Shown: in pieces, positions 48,247 to 57,330 of the stretch
Numbering within the stretch: position 1 is the first letter of the stretch
Layout: each line of letters opens with the position of its first letter
Assembly (NCBI GenBank): GCA_017744605.1
Contig: JAGIAZ010000010.1
Coordinates: 1-64,000 of the forward strand
Origin: Sphingobium sp.
GTDB taxonomy: Bacteria; Pseudomonadota; Alphaproteobacteria; Sphingomonadales; Sphingomonadaceae
DNA length: 64,000 bases
Direction of reading: 5' to 3'
Translations under genes and position numbers: made by a program
The notes under the pieces: generated by a model
Database searches by the model: none
Seen by the model: the letters and a program-made list of their open reading frames with translations, nothing else
What the model was told of the DNA's origin: nothing

Positions 48247-48310
48247 TGTCGTCATGGCGAGGGCCGAGCACTAAGCAATCCAGGGCGGCTTGGGTCGACC
48301 TGGATGACCG
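48247..48310. repeat. decayed REP-like element
   Basis: CGTCATGGCGAGGGCCGAGC ... GCAATCCAGG, then CCTGGATGACCGTAATGAACGAG, recalls the dispersed CGTCATTGCGAG ... GCAATCCAG palindrome common in alphaproteobacteria. The AATCCAGG/CCTGGAT arms still pair but the ends have diverged. It occupies the DUF885 to cyclophilin spacer. Confidence 0.4.
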
Positions 48311-48332
48311 TAATGAACGAGTGAGGGCGGTT

Positions 48333-49067
48333 TTACCCCGCCGGCGTCGCAGCCGGGGCGGGTGCGGCGGCCTGGCCGCCATCGGCCTCGATATAGGCCC
48401 GCACGATCTTGGTCGGCTGTTCGGGCGGTTCGCCCTTGGCGATCTTGTCGACGCCGTCCATGCCGCTGATCACGCGGCCGAAGATCGTATATTTATGGTC
48501 GAGCTGCATGCGCGGCATCAGCATGATGAAGAACTGGCTGTTGGCGCTGTCGTCGGCCTCGGCGCGGGCCATGGAGACAGTGCCGCGCATATGGGGCAGC
48601 CAGTTGAACTCCGCCTTGAGATCGGGCTCCTGGGAGCCGCCCGTGCCGTCGCCCTTCGGGTCGCCGCCCTGCGCCATGAAACCGTCGATGACGCGATGGA
48701 AGGCCAGCCCGTCATAGAAATGCTTGCGCGTCAGGTCCTTGATCCGCGTGACGGTCAGCGGAGAGACGTCGGGGCGCAGGAGGATGCGAACCCGGCCACC
48801 GTCCGACAGGTCGAGCACCCAGACATTGTCCGGCGTGATCGGCGCCATGGCCGTCAGCGGCTTGACTCCCGAATTGGCTTCCTCCGCCCTGAGTGCCGCA
48901 GCGTCCTTCTTCGCGCGCTCGGAAAGCTGGGCTTCCTTGGCGGCGTCTTGCGCGGTGCGCTGGGCGAAGACCGGCGCGGCCGTCGCTGTAAGGAGCGCGG
49001 CGCCGAGGCCGAAAGCGAGCAGACGTGTCGAAAGGGGCGTGGTGGTCCTGATCATGGCGCGCTTCAT
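48333..49067 (-). CDS. periplasmic cyclophilin-type peptidyl-prolyl isomerase
   Basis: A 244-residue exported isomerase with a signal peptide ending near PVFAQ. After about 50 helical residues comes the cyclophilin fold: FYDGLAFHRVIDGFMAQGGDPKGDGTGG with the catalytic arginine, then SMARAEADDSANSQFFIML and YTIFGRVISGMD. It should assist folding of envelope proteins. The ATG at 49067 has GAGAAGG directly upstream. The tail is Ala/Pro-rich. Confidence 0.93.
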   Translation of the reverse strand: MKRAMIRTTTPLSTRLLAFGLGAALLTATAAPVFAQRTAQDAAKEAQLSERAKKDAAALRAEEANSGVKPLTAMAPITPDNVWVLDLSDGGRVRILLRPDVSPLTVTRIKDLTRKHFYDGLAFHRVIDGFMAQGGDPKGDGTGGSQEPDLKAEFNWLPHMRGTVSMARAEADDSANSQFFIMLMPRMQLDHKYTIFGRVISGMDGVDKIAKGEPPEQPTKIVRAYIEADGGQAAAPAPAATPAG

Positions 49068-49117
49068 GCCTTCTCTCGGCTGAACCTGCAATGACCCAGT
49101 TTGGATCCCGCCACGGG

Positions 49118-49609
49118 TCAGCGCTTCGATCTGCCGATCTTGGCGAGCACGTCCTTGTGGACGGGCGGAGTCACGAACTTGGAGATGTCGCCGCCGAGAG
49201 ACGCGATCTCCTTGACCAGCCGCGAGGCGATAGGCTGGAGCGCCACGTCCGCCATGAGGAAGACCGTCTCGATGCCGTTGTCGAGATACTGGTTCATCCC
49301 CGCCATCTGATACTCATATTCGAAGTCGGCGACGGCGCGCAGGCCGCGCAGGATCAGGCTGGCCCCGACCGAGCGCGCGAAATCGATGAGCAGCGTGTCG
49401 AAGGCGACGACCTCGATCTCGGTCGGCATGTCGGTGCATTCGCGCCGGACCGCCGCGAGCCGCTCGTCGAGCGTGAACAGCGGCGACTTGCTCGGATTGG
49501 TGGTGACGCCGATGACCAGCTTGTCGACCAGCTTCGCCCCGCGCCGGATGATGTCCATATGGCCGAGCGTGATCGGATCGAAGGTGCCGGGATAGAGACC
49601 GATGCGCAT
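49118..49609 (-). CDS. coaD: pantetheine-phosphate adenylyltransferase
   Basis: A 163-residue CoaD (PPAT), the fourth enzyme of CoA synthesis, forming dephospho-CoA from 4'-phosphopantetheine and ATP. YPGTFDPITLGHMDII contains the nucleotidyltransferase T/HxGH motif; RGLRAVADFEYE and SLGGDISKFV are family segments. Cyclophilin follows downstream and ispA lies 17 bases upstream on the same strand. Confidence 0.96.
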   Translation of the reverse strand: MRIGLYPGTFDPITLGHMDIIRRGAKLVDKLVIGVTTNPSKSPLFTLDERLAAVRRECTDMPTEIEVVAFDTLLIDFARSVGASLILRGLRAVADFEYEYQMAGMNQYLDNGIETVFLMADVALQPIASRLVKEIASLGGDISKFVTPPVHKDVLAKIGRSKR

Positions 49610-49626
49610 GAGGTCCTGGCGCTCCT

Positions 49627-50538
49627 TCAGTGGGATCGGAGAATCGCGAAGTCGGCGATGTCGCGGAGCAGGTCGGCCTGGGTGCCGAAGCCGGAGAGAT
49701 GCTCCTTGGCCTGTTCGACGAGCATGCGTGCCTGGTCGCGGGCGCGCTCGACCCCCATTAGCGACACGAAGGTGCCCTTGCCGGCGGCGGCGTCCTTGCC
49801 CACTGCCTTGCCGGTGATTTCCGCGCTGCCCTCGACATCGAGCAGGTCGTCGGCGATCTGGAAGGCGAGGCCCAGGTCGCGAGCATAGCCGCGCAGGGAA
49901 TGGCGCCCCTCTTCCTTCACGCGCGCCATGATCGCGCCCGCTTCGACGCAGAAGCCGATGAGCGCGCCGGTCTTGAGCTGCTGGAGCCGCGTGATCGTGG
50001 CGAGGTCGAAGCTGCTGGTCTCCGCGACCAGGTCCATCATCTGGCCGCCCGCCATGCCCGCCGGACCGCTGGCAAGCGCCAGGGCTTTCACGAGTTCGCA
50101 GCGCGCGAAGGGGTCGGGATGCGTCCGCTCGTCGACCAGAATGGCATAGGCCAGGTCGTGCAGGCAGTCGCCGGCAAGGATCGCGGTCGCCTCGTCATAG
50201 GCGCGATGCACGGTCGGCTTGCCGCGCCGTATGTCGTCATTGTCCATGGCCGGCAGGTCGTCGTGGACGAGGCTGTAGACATGGATGCACTCGACCGCGA
50301 GGCCGGCGCGCGCCGCGCTCTCCTCGCTGACGTTGAAGAGATCGCAGCTTGCCTTGACGAGCAGCGGCCGCATTCGCTTGCCGCCGCCGATGCCGGCATG
50401 GCGCATGGCCTCGTAGAGACGCGCGCGCTGGTCGTCGGGCGCGGCGAGCAGCAGGTCGAACTGGCGGTCGACCGCACGCGCCATCATGGCCATTTCGTCT
50501 TCGAGCCGGGTCGGTGCCGCGACGCGCATGGCGGTCAC
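49627..50538 (-). CDS. ispA: farnesyl diphosphate synthase (trans-prenyltransferase)
   Basis: A 303-residue isoprenyl diphosphate synthase. The first aspartate-rich motif is DDLPAMDNDD and the second is in GLAFQIADDLLD. The spacing and length fit bacterial farnesyl (IspA) rather than long-chain synthases. The start is a GTG overlapping the xseB stop; an ATG three codons later is possible. xseB-ispA is a common pair, often followed by dxs, which is absent here. Confidence 0.93.
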   Translation of the reverse strand: MTAMRVAAPTRLEDEMAMMARAVDRQFDLLLAAPDDQRARLYEAMRHAGIGGGKRMRPLLVKASCDLFNVSEESAARAGLAVECIHVYSLVHDDLPAMDNDDIRRGKPTVHRAYDEATAILAGDCLHDLAYAILVDERTHPDPFARCELVKALALASGPAGMAGGQMMDLVAETSSFDLATITRLQQLKTGALIGFCVEAGAIMARVKEEGRHSLRGYARDLGLAFQIADDLLDVEGSAEITGKAVGKDAAAGKGTFVSLMGVERARDQARMLVEQAKEHLSGFGTQADLLRDIADFAILRSH

Positions 50539-50780
50539 GAAGCCGGGAAGGGAATTGTCTTGTCCGCCGCGCCGTCAGCGCCGCCGACGATTTGCTCGAT
50601 CCGTGCCTGGGCCGCTTCCAGCCGCTTCTGGCACTGCGCGCGCAAGCGGTCGCCTTCGGCATAGAGCGTGATGGATTTGTCGAGAGGCACGTCGCCGCGT
50701 TCGAGTTGCTGGACGATCGCTTCCAGGCGTTGAAGCGCATCTTCGAAGCTGAGCTCTTCCATTTCGGCTGCATCTCCCAT
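50535..50780 (-). CDS. xseB: exodeoxyribonuclease VII small subunit
   Basis: An 81-residue helical protein, the small subunit that decorates XseA in the single-strand nuclease ExoVII. LSFEDALQRLEAIVQQLERGDVPLDKSITLYAEG is the family signature. The start is ambiguous: ATGs at 50792, 50780 and 50762 are all in frame, and a GGGAGA site favours the last. It overlaps ispA by four bases. Confidence 0.92.
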   Translation of the reverse strand: MGDAAEMEELSFEDALQRLEAIVQQLERGDVPLDKSITLYAEGDRLRAQCQKRLEAAQARIEQIVGGADGAADKTIPFPAS

Positions 50781-50917
50781 GGGCAACTGCATTGGCCCGC
50801 ACGGCCCGGCCGGTCAAGGCTGCATCGCGAGAGCGCCCAAAAACAGCGACATGAAAGCAAACCGTCACAACAATGCAGTTGACCTCGTTCATGAGAGTCG
50901 CAATAAAAAATTCCGCT

Positions 50918-51301
50918 ATGCAACATAATCTCATTCGGAACGCGCTTCCGCTCGCCTTTGCTGCTGCTTTCGCCCTCGCCGGTTGCGAGCAGAAGCCCGA
51001 ATCCATGAACACCGGCACGGTCGACCCGCAGGCTGCGGAGCTCGCCAACGCCGCGCCCGCCGTGGCGCCGCCGATGATCAAGAGCAGCCACAGCTATCGC
51101 TGCAAGGACAACAGCCTCATTTTCGTCGACTTCATGACCGACGACGTGACGGCCACCTTCAAGCCTTCGAAGGACGGCGCAGTCACCGCGCTCAAGGCGC
51201 CGGAAGCCGGTAAGCCCTATGTCTCCGCCGATGGTTCCAAGACCATCACGGGTGGCGGCAACTCCATCACCTACAACGGCACGAGCTGCAAGGCGGGCTG
51301 A
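50918..51301 (+). CDS. small lipoprotein, MliC-like
   Basis: A 127-residue predicted lipoprotein with lipobox LAGC at about residues 19-22. The mature part has a short linker and a beta-rich domain with two cysteines (SYRCKDNS and TSCKAG) and a GGGNSITYNG turn. The pattern recalls the C-type lysozyme inhibitor (MliC/PliC) fold, but the match is loose. The ATG at 50918 begins the signal peptide. A terminator follows. Confidence 0.72.
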   Translation: MQHNLIRNALPLAFAAAFALAGCEQKPESMNTGTVDPQAAELANAAPAVAPPMIKSSHSYRCKDNSLIFVDFMTDDVTATFKPSKDGAVTALKAPEAGKPYVSADGSKTITGGGNSITYNGTSCKAG

Positions 51302-51335
51302 ATCTCGCCGGCGGCCGCAAGCGCCATCATTCAAC

Positions 51336-51363
51336 GGCCGGTCCTCCAGGGGCCGGCCTTTTT
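51336..51363 (+). terminator. intrinsic terminator after the lipoprotein gene
   Basis: GGCCGG - TCCTCCAGGGG - CCGGCC followed by five T (51359-51363). The stem may extend by pairing CCT with AGG inside the loop. It separates the lipoprotein gene from purL. Confidence 0.85.
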
Positions 51364-51473
51364 CGTGGGCACCATGAGGTCTCGCCACGCCAGGGCCGAG
51401 TCCGGGTGACGATTAGAGCAATCCCCCTCTTTTGCGCGTTGGCATTCGCGAACACAGGCCCTAAAGGGCGCAC

Positions 51474-53717
51474 ATGTCGACCGCAGCGCCCGCAATCACC
51501 CCCGAAATCGTCGCCGAACACGGCTTTTCTCCCGAGGAATATGAGCGCGTCCTGAAGGCGCTCGGGCGCGAGCCCAATCTCACGGAACTGGGCATTTTTT
51601 CGGTGATGTGGAGCGAGCACTGCTCTTACAAGTCGAGCCGCATCCACCTGAAAAAGCTGCCCACGAAAGCTCCCTGGGTGATCTGCGGCCCCGGCGAGAA
51701 TGCCGGCGTGATCGACATTGGCGACGGGCAGGCCGCCATCTTCAAGATGGAGAGCCACAACCATCCCAGCTACATCGAGCCCTATCAGGGCGCGGCGACG
51801 GGCGTCGGCGGCATCCTGCGCGACGTCTTCACCATGGGCGCGCGCCCGGTCGCCAACATGAACGCGCTGCGCTTCGGCCGACCTGACCATCCCAAGATGA
51901 AGCATCTCATCAGCGGCGTGGTGCGCGGCATCGGCGGCTACGGCAATTGCGTGGGCGTCCCCACCGTCGGCGGCGAGGTCAATTTCGACAAGGCCTATGA
52001 CGGCAACATTCTGGTCAACGCGATGACCGTGGGCGTCGCCGAGACCGACAAGATCTTCTATTCCGCCGCATCCGGCGTCGGCAATCCGATCGTCTATGTC
52101 GGCTCCAAGACCGGCCGCGACGGTATCCATGGCGCAACCATGGCCAGCGCCGACTTCGGCGAGGATGCCGACGCCAAGCGCCCGACCGTGCAGGTCGGCG
52201 ATCCCTTCACCGAGAAGCTGCTGATCGAGGCTTGTCTCGAGCTCATGGCGTCCGATGCGATCGTCGCCATTCAGGACATGGGCGCCGCCGGTCTGACGTC
52301 TTCCTCGGTCGAGATGGCTTCGAAGGGCGGCGTCGGCATTCGGCTCGACATGGACAAGGTGCCGCAGCGCGAAGCCAATATGACGGCTTACGAGATGATG
52401 CTGTCGGAGAGCCAGGAGCGCATGCTCATGGTCCTGAAGCCCGGCAAGGAAGCTTTTGCCGAAGCGATCTTCCACAAGTGGGAACTCGATTTCGCCGTGA
52501 TCGGCGAGGTCACGGAAGCCGGTCCGGACGGCGGGCACATGGTGCTCGTCCATCGCGGCGAGGTCGTCTGCGATATCCCGCTGGGCCCGCTCGCCGACGA
52601 TGCGCCGCTCTATGACAGGCCGCATGTGCCGACCCCGCCGGCCGCGCCGCTGGGCGATATCGCCGACACGAAGGATCTCGGCGCCGATCTGCTGAAGTTG
52701 ATGGGGTCTCCCGACCTCGCTTCGCGCCGGTGGATCTGGGAGCAATATGATCACATGGTCGGCGCCGACACCGTTCAGCGCCCGGGCGGTGACGCCGCGG
52801 TGGTCCGCGTCCATGGCTCGAAAAAGGGCCTGGCGATCAGCACCGACTGTACGCCGCGATATTGTTTTGCCGATCCGGTCGAGGGCGGCAAGCAGGCCGT
52901 TGCCGAGACGTGGCGCAACATCACGGCCGTCGGCGGGCAGCCACTCGCCGTGACCAACTGCCTCAACTTCGCCAACCCGCAGCGGCCGGAAATCATGGGC
53001 CAATTCGTCGGTTGCCTGGAGGGCATGAGCGCGGCCTGCATCGCGCTCGACTATCCGATCGTCTCGGGCAACGTGTCGCTCTACAATGAGAGCAAGGCGA
53101 CAGGCGGCGGCTCCGCGATCCTGCCCACCCCGGCGATCGGCGGCGTCGGCCTCATGCCCGATGTCGAGCGGATGTGCACCATCGGCTTCAAGGACGTGGG
53201 CGACATCGTCTTCCTCATCGGCGAGCGTAAGGGCGATCTCGGTCAGTCGGTCTGGCTGCGCGAGATTCACGGCCTGGAAGGCGCGAAGGCGGGACCGCCG
53301 CCGCGTGTCGACCTCGCCGCGGAAAGGAAGACCGGCGATTTCGTCCGCGCCGCCATCCGGGCCGGCGCGGTCACCGCCTGCCACGATGTGTCGGACGGCG
53401 GTGTTGCCGTCGCGGTGGCTGAGATGGCGCTGGCCAGCGGCATCGGCGCGATCCTCGATCAGCCGCTCATCGGCACGGCGGCGCAGACCTATTTCGCCGA
53501 GGATCAGGGCCTTTATGTCGTCACCGTGCGCGACGCCGCATTGGTGGAGCTGCTCAGCAAGGCCGAGGCGCTCGGTATCGCGGTGACCCGGCTTGGACGT
53601 ACCATCGCCGGCCGCCTGATCGTCGAACTGCCGGAGAGCGACCATGCGATCAGCCTCGCCGATCTCAAGGCCGCACATGAAGGCTTTTTCCCCCGCCTGA
53701 TGGGCGACGAACTTTAG
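51474..53717 (+). CDS. purL: phosphoribosylformylglycinamidine synthase subunit PurL
   Basis: A 747-residue small-type PurL, the catalytic synthase subunit that converts FGAR to FGAM with ammonia from PurQ. It has the two AIRS-like halves; [16 protein letters not shown] and [19 protein letters not shown] at the front and [15 protein letters not shown] further on are typical. purS and purQ, often just upstream, are not here. Confidence 0.97.
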   Translation: MSTAAPAITPEIVAEHGFSPEEYERVLKALGREPNLTELGIFSVMWSEHCSYKSSRIHLKKLPTKAPWVICGPGENAGVIDIGDGQAAIFKMESHNHPSYIEPYQGAATGVGGILRDVFTMGARPVANMNALRFGRPDHPKMKHLISGVVRGIGGYGNCVGVPTVGGEVNFDKAYDGNILVNAMTVGVAETDKIFYSAASGVGNPIVYVGSKTGRDGIHGATMASADFGEDADAKRPTVQVGDPFTEKLLIEACLELMASDAIVAIQDMGAAGLTSSSVEMASKGGVGIRLDMDKVPQREANMTAYEMMLSESQERMLMVLKPGKEAFAEAIFHKWELDFAVIGEVTEAGPDGGHMVLVHRGEVVCDIPLGPLADDAPLYDRPHVPTPPAAPLGDIADTKDLGADLLKLMGSPDLASRRWIWEQYDHMVGADTVQRPGGDAAVVRVHGSKKGLAISTDCTPRYCFADPVEGGKQAVAETWRNITAVGGQPLAVTNCLNFANPQRPEIMGQFVGCLEGMSAACIALDYPIVSGNVSLYNESKATGGGSAILPTPAIGGVGLMPDVERMCTIGFKDVGDIVFLIGERKGDLGQSVWLREIHGLEGAKAGPPPRVDLAAERKTGDFVRAAIRAGAVTACHDVSDGGVAVAVAEMALASGIGAILDQPLIGTAAQTYFAEDQGLYVVTVRDAALVELLSKAEALGIAVTRLGRTIAGRLIVELPESDHAISLADLKAAHEGFFPRLMGDEL

Positions 53718-53756
53718 TTGGAACGCCGCTGCGGCGGGATCGACATTGCGGCGCGC

Positions 53757-54719
53757 ATGGTCCAGATTTCGGCCATGCGCGTCTCCGTGATATTGCTGAC
53801 GGCCGTCCTCGCGCTTTCCGTGTTCCCCGCCCGGGCGCAGACTGCCCCGTCGCCGCAGCCGGCCGCGCCCGCGGCTGCACCGTCCCGCTATAGCGCGACC
53901 ATCACGCATTATCTGGATGAGCGCTGGAAACCGTTGCGGATCGAGATGGTCCGGGGCGTTGCGCTCTTCAAGGTAACGCTTGGCGGGCACGACGCCTGGA
54001 TGATGCTGGATAACGGCGCCGATCGCAGCCTGATCGACACGAAGCTTCTGACTCCGCTCGGCATCAGGAGCGAGACGCGGGAGGGCAGGGTGATCCGCAC
54101 GCCGACCGGCGCCCTGCCGTACCGCGTCGCGCTCGCGGTTCCGCTCGTCATTCCCGGACAGCTTGAAATCGGCATGCCGATGGCGGCCGTCGACCTGTCA
54201 GCCTTTGCGAGCGCCCTTGGCCACCCGGTCGATGCCGTGCTGGGCGCCGATCTGCTCAACCACGTGGTGCTCGCGCTCGATGCGGGGCGCGGCCTTCTGG
54301 AGCTCATGCCGGCGGGCGCGAAGGTCGATCCGGCGGTCCAGCCGATCGCCCTGGCGAAGGGAAAGCCGCAATTCGAAGTCATAGTGGACGGCAAGCCGGT
54401 CCTGTTGACCATCGACCTCGGCTTCTCCGGCGCGTTGTCGCTGTCCCCCGAGGCCTGGGCGCGCGTCGGGCCGTCCGACGCGAAGACGGAGACCCGCCTT
54501 TCCACGCATGCGGATGGCCAGGCCACGTCGATCGATCATGCCAGCCTGCCTGTCGTCCGGATCGGCGAGGTCGAACGCAGGAATGTCGGCGTCGATATCC
54601 GGCCCATTCCCGCCAGGGACGGCGATGGCTGGATCGGCATGGGCCTCATGAGCCAATTCGCCATGGTGATGGATATGACGGCGGGGACGTTGTGGCTCAT
54701 CCCGCGGGAGATGCGGTAA
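53757..54719 (+). CDS. retropepsin-like aspartyl protease domain protein
   Basis: A 320-residue exported protein (signal peptide ending near ARAQT, then a Pro/Ala linker) with two pepsin-like half-domains. The first has MLDNGADRSLIDTKLL and LGADLL; the second LTIDLGFSGALSLSPEAW and WIGMGLM. The active-site aspartates are kept, but the usual D-T/S-G is DNG in the first copy and DLG in the second, so activity is in doubt. ATGs at 53757 and 53775 are possible starts. It lies 39 bases after purL. Confidence 0.8.
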   Translation: MVQISAMRVSVILLTAVLALSVFPARAQTAPSPQPAAPAAAPSRYSATITHYLDERWKPLRIEMVRGVALFKVTLGGHDAWMMLDNGADRSLIDTKLLTPLGIRSETREGRVIRTPTGALPYRVALAVPLVIPGQLEIGMPMAAVDLSAFASALGHPVDAVLGADLLNHVVLALDAGRGLLELMPAGAKVDPAVQPIALAKGKPQFEVIVDGKPVLLTIDLGFSGALSLSPEAWARVGPSDAKTETRLSTHADGQATSIDHASLPVVRIGEVERRNVGVDIRPIPARDGDGWIGMGLMSQFAMVMDMTAGTLWLIPREMR

Positions 54720-54752
54720 CGGCGATGAGCTGCGGCCGAAGCGCCTCAGCCG

Positions 54753-55826
54753 TCAGGGGATGATCCTGAACACATATTGGTAGCTGCTGGTCGTTCCGCC
54801 CGTCACGCCGGCGATCCGCACCGTATAGCTCACATTCTGCTGCAGCCCGGTCACCTGCCACTGGAGACTGTTCGGTATGCCATAGCCGATATTGTCGGTG
54901 GCCTGGTTGGTGACGGGAAGGTCGCCGCTCGGCCCGGTCACCCGGATCGTCGCATTGGCGAAGCTCACATTGACATTGGCATAGCGGCTGGCGCTGCTCA
55001 CGATTGCCGAGAAGGACAGGATGTCGGTCGGTCCGAAGTAGCGGATCGGGTAATCGCCCTGGGGATAGGCGATGAAGGACGGCACGCTCGCCGGTGGGGG
55101 CGGATCGACGTTGAAGTTGAAGACTTTCATGGTCGCGGCGTCGCTGCGGAAGCCGCTCGAATCCCGCACCGCCACGCGGCCATAGCTGGTCTTGCCGAGG
55201 AACGGATCGAGGATCCAGCGGCGATGGCCGATATTGGTCGAATAGCGCTCGTTCATCCAGCCCGCGAGCTTGTCGTCCTCGGTCGACCAGGGCAGGCTCG
55301 TGCCCCAGCCGCCGATCAGGTTGCCCGATCCTGCGCCCTGCGCGCCGGTGGCGGTGTAGCAGGTCCACGTCGTCGGCGGGGTGTGGTTCAGCGTCCGGTT
55401 GACCGCCTGCATCAGCGAGCTCTGGTCCATCTGGGCGTTCTCGGCGCTGCTGTAGGTGACCGCGGCGAGGCCGTGAAGGGCGCGCAACGCATTGAGGCGG
55501 TTCAGGAATTCCTGGCGGACGCTGTCCTTGAGCGTGCCGGGATTACAGGACGCGACATCGGGCTGGACGTCGTAAAGCGCGGATACCTCGGTCCAGCTGG
55601 TCGGCGGAGGGCTCGAAGGGGGCGTGGGGGTCGGTGTCGGCGTGGGAGTCGGCGTCGGGGTCGGCGAGGGCGTCGACGTGACCGGGATGGTGACGTCGCC
55701 CGAGCTGCCGGCGCTGCCGCCATCGCTGCCGCAGGATGCGAGCGGCAGCGCGAACGCACCGATGACCAGCGCGAGCCGGGCCTTGCGCGAGGCGGGCAAG
55801 CCGGCGACGGCGACATGATGGGACAT
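54753..55826 (-). CDS. CAP/SCP-domain lipoprotein with Pro-Thr linker
   Basis: A 357-residue predicted lipoprotein (lipobox LASC at about residues 29-32). A Ser/Gly stretch and a linker of alternating Pro and Thr precede a CAP (cysteine-rich secretory/SCP-like) domain: RQEFLNRLNALRALHGLAAV, then LNHTPP and the GHRRWILDP segment. A C-terminal beta-sandwich (NVSYTVRIAGVTGG) follows. CAP domains in bacteria are poorly understood. GGAG precedes the ATG at 55826. Confidence 0.84.
   Translation of the reverse strand: MSHHVAVAGLPASRKARLALVIGAFALPLASCGSDGGSAGSSGDVTIPVTSTPSPTPTPTPTPTPTPTPPSSPPPTSWTEVSALYDVQPDVASCNPGTLKDSVRQEFLNRLNALRALHGLAAVTYSSAENAQMDQSSLMQAVNRTLNHTPPTTWTCYTATGAQGAGSGNLIGGWGTSLPWSTEDDKLAGWMNERYSTNIGHRRWILDPFLGKTSYGRVAVRDSSGFRSDAATMKVFNFNVDPPPPASVPSFIAYPQGDYPIRYFGPTDILSFSAIVSSASRYANVNVSFANATIRVTGPSGDLPVTNQATDNIGYGIPNSLQWQVTGLQQNVSYTVRIAGVTGGTTSSYQYVFRIIP
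55621..55674. repeat. hexanucleotide tandem repeat coding the Pro-Thr linker
   Basis: About nine near-copies of a six-base unit (GGCGTC/GGTGTC/GGCGTG on the + strand) encode the alternating Pro-Thr run of the CAP lipoprotein. Third-base changes between units show some age, but such runs can change length by slippage. Confidence 0.75.
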
Positions 55827-55954
55827 GCTCAGCTCCACTCTCCTGCACTCGCCCGCCATATTGGGCCGGTTCTATGATCATAAGGTAGACGAGTTCTGAA
55901 CGCGCGTCGCCGCTTGCCGCTTCGGGAGGCCGCTTCGGCGATCGATGAGGCTGA

Positions 55955-56497
55955 TTAGCCCCGGCGGTAGATATATTCGTCGTCGCGGTGGTCGCCGACC
56001 ATGAAATGATAGTCGCCGACCTTGCTGAAACCCATCGCCCGATAGAAGCGCTGAGCCTTCAGATTGCCCGACCAGACGCCGAGCCACTGCGGCCCGGGAT
56101 AGATTTCCGCAATCCAGTCGAGCGACAGGCGCAGCAAGTCGCGCCCGAGACCCATGCCCTGTGCGCTCTTGAGGATGTAGATCTGATAGAGTTCGCCCGA
56201 TCCGGCGGTGACGTCCGGATGCGGCAGCTTGCAGGGGCCGCAATGGGCGTAGGCAAGGAGCGCGCCGTCCGCGTCTTCGCACACCCATGTTGCGTGGGCG
56301 GGGTCGGTAATTTCGCTCGTCGCCTTGGCGGGCGAATACGTCTCGGTCTCGAACCGCGCGAGATCGGCGGGCGGATAGGGGATGCCGAAGCCCTCGATGA
56401 AGGTCTCGCGAAAGGTGGCCAGCTTCAGCGCGGCAAGCGCGACGGCATCGTCCGGCCCTGCGCGACGAATGGCGGGCCCGGTCGCCTCAGCCGGCAT
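55955..56497 (-). CDS. GNAT family N-acetyltransferase
   Basis: A 180-residue acetyl-CoA-dependent transferase. IYILKSAQGMGLGRDLLRLS holds the (Q/R)xxGxG/A acetyl-CoA motif and WSGNLKAQRFYRAMGF the typical C-terminal helix. The acceptor is unknown. The ATG at 56497 overlaps the end of the methyltransferase gene by 11 bases, so the two are coupled. Confidence 0.9.
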   Translation of the reverse strand: MPAEATGPAIRRAGPDDAVALAALKLATFRETFIEGFGIPYPPADLARFETETYSPAKATSEITDPAHATWVCEDADGALLAYAHCGPCKLPHPDVTAGSGELYQIYILKSAQGMGLGRDLLRLSLDWIAEIYPGPQWLGVWSGNLKAQRFYRAMGFSKVGDYHFMVGDHRDDEYIYRRG

Positions 56498-57245
56498 GGG
56501 TGATCCGCCCGTAGAGCACATGGTAGCTGGTTTCGCCTCCGGCTTCGTCGAAAGCGCCGATCACCCGGCGCAGGGCTGCGGGGCCGAGCGGTCTGTACCC
56601 GTCGCGGGGAAGCTGAGCGCCGATTCCGCGGAAATGGCGAATGAGCGCCGCGCCGCCGCGTTCGGGCAGGGCGTGATGCTCGTCGCATGCGAAGGCGTCG
56701 GCATAAGGCGCAAGCAGCGCCTGCAATGCCGCGAGCGTCGGATAGTCGGTGATCCCGGCGGACAGGCCGCAACGTTCATGGGCCGCGCGCCAGCTTGCGA
56801 AGCTCTCCGCGCCCATGGTTGCGAAATAGAGGCTCGCGCCGGGACGCAGCAAGGCGTGCAGCCGGGCGATTGCCGCGCCCATGTCGTCGAACCACTGGAA
56901 GGCGAGGCTGGAGAGGATGAGGTCGAACCAACGGCCCTCGAAGGCCGGCTCCTCGCCATCCATTGCGAGCAACTGGCTGGCGGCGCCGCGCCGGTCCGCG
57001 ACGGTCAGCATGTCGGGCGCGAGGTCGGTGGCAATCAGTGTCGCGCGCGGCCAGCGCAGGCGGATTTCCTGGGTCAGGAGCCCTGTCCCGCAGCCAATTT
57101 CGAGAATCTGCGCATGCTGTGGCAGCCGTTCGCGCGCGGCCATGGCGGCGAGATGCATGGCCACGTCGCGCTGCACGGCCGCACTGGCGTCATAGCGGGC
57201 GGCGGCGGCGCCGAACGCCGCGCCGATCTCCGCTTTCCGGTCCAT
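56487..57245 (-). CDS. BioC-like SAM-dependent methyltransferase
   Basis: A 252-residue class I methyltransferase. The N-terminal AFGAAAARYDASAAVQRDVA and the SAM loop LEIGCGTGLLTQEI match malonyl-ACP O-methyltransferase BioC, the enzyme that starts pimelate synthesis for biotin. LSSLAFQWFDD is also BioC-like. No other bio genes are near, so the assignment is by sequence pattern only. The start may be 57245, 57263 or 57269. Confidence 0.8.
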   Translation of the reverse strand: MDRKAEIGAAFGAAAARYDASAAVQRDVAMHLAAMAARERLPQHAQILEIGCGTGLLTQEIRLRWPRATLIATDLAPDMLTVADRRGAASQLLAMDGEEPAFEGRWFDLILSSLAFQWFDDMGAAIARLHALLRPGASLYFATMGAESFASWRAAHERCGLSAGITDYPTLAALQALLAPYADAFACDEHHALPERGGAALIRHFRGIGAQLPRDGYRPLGPAALRRVIGAFDEAGGETSYHVLYGRITHAG

Positions 57246-57330
57246 GTCCGCCGTTCGAGTCATTCGCATCGCCGCGCCTTTGCCATGGGGCGGGGCTGGA
57301 CGTCACGCCAAAACGGGATAGGGACGGGGC

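Noticed and set aside
51327..53990. 887-codon open frame on the - strand opposite purL
   Set aside because: It runs antisense through purL, has the His/Arg/Asp-rich composition of a GC-rich shadow frame and no family segments.
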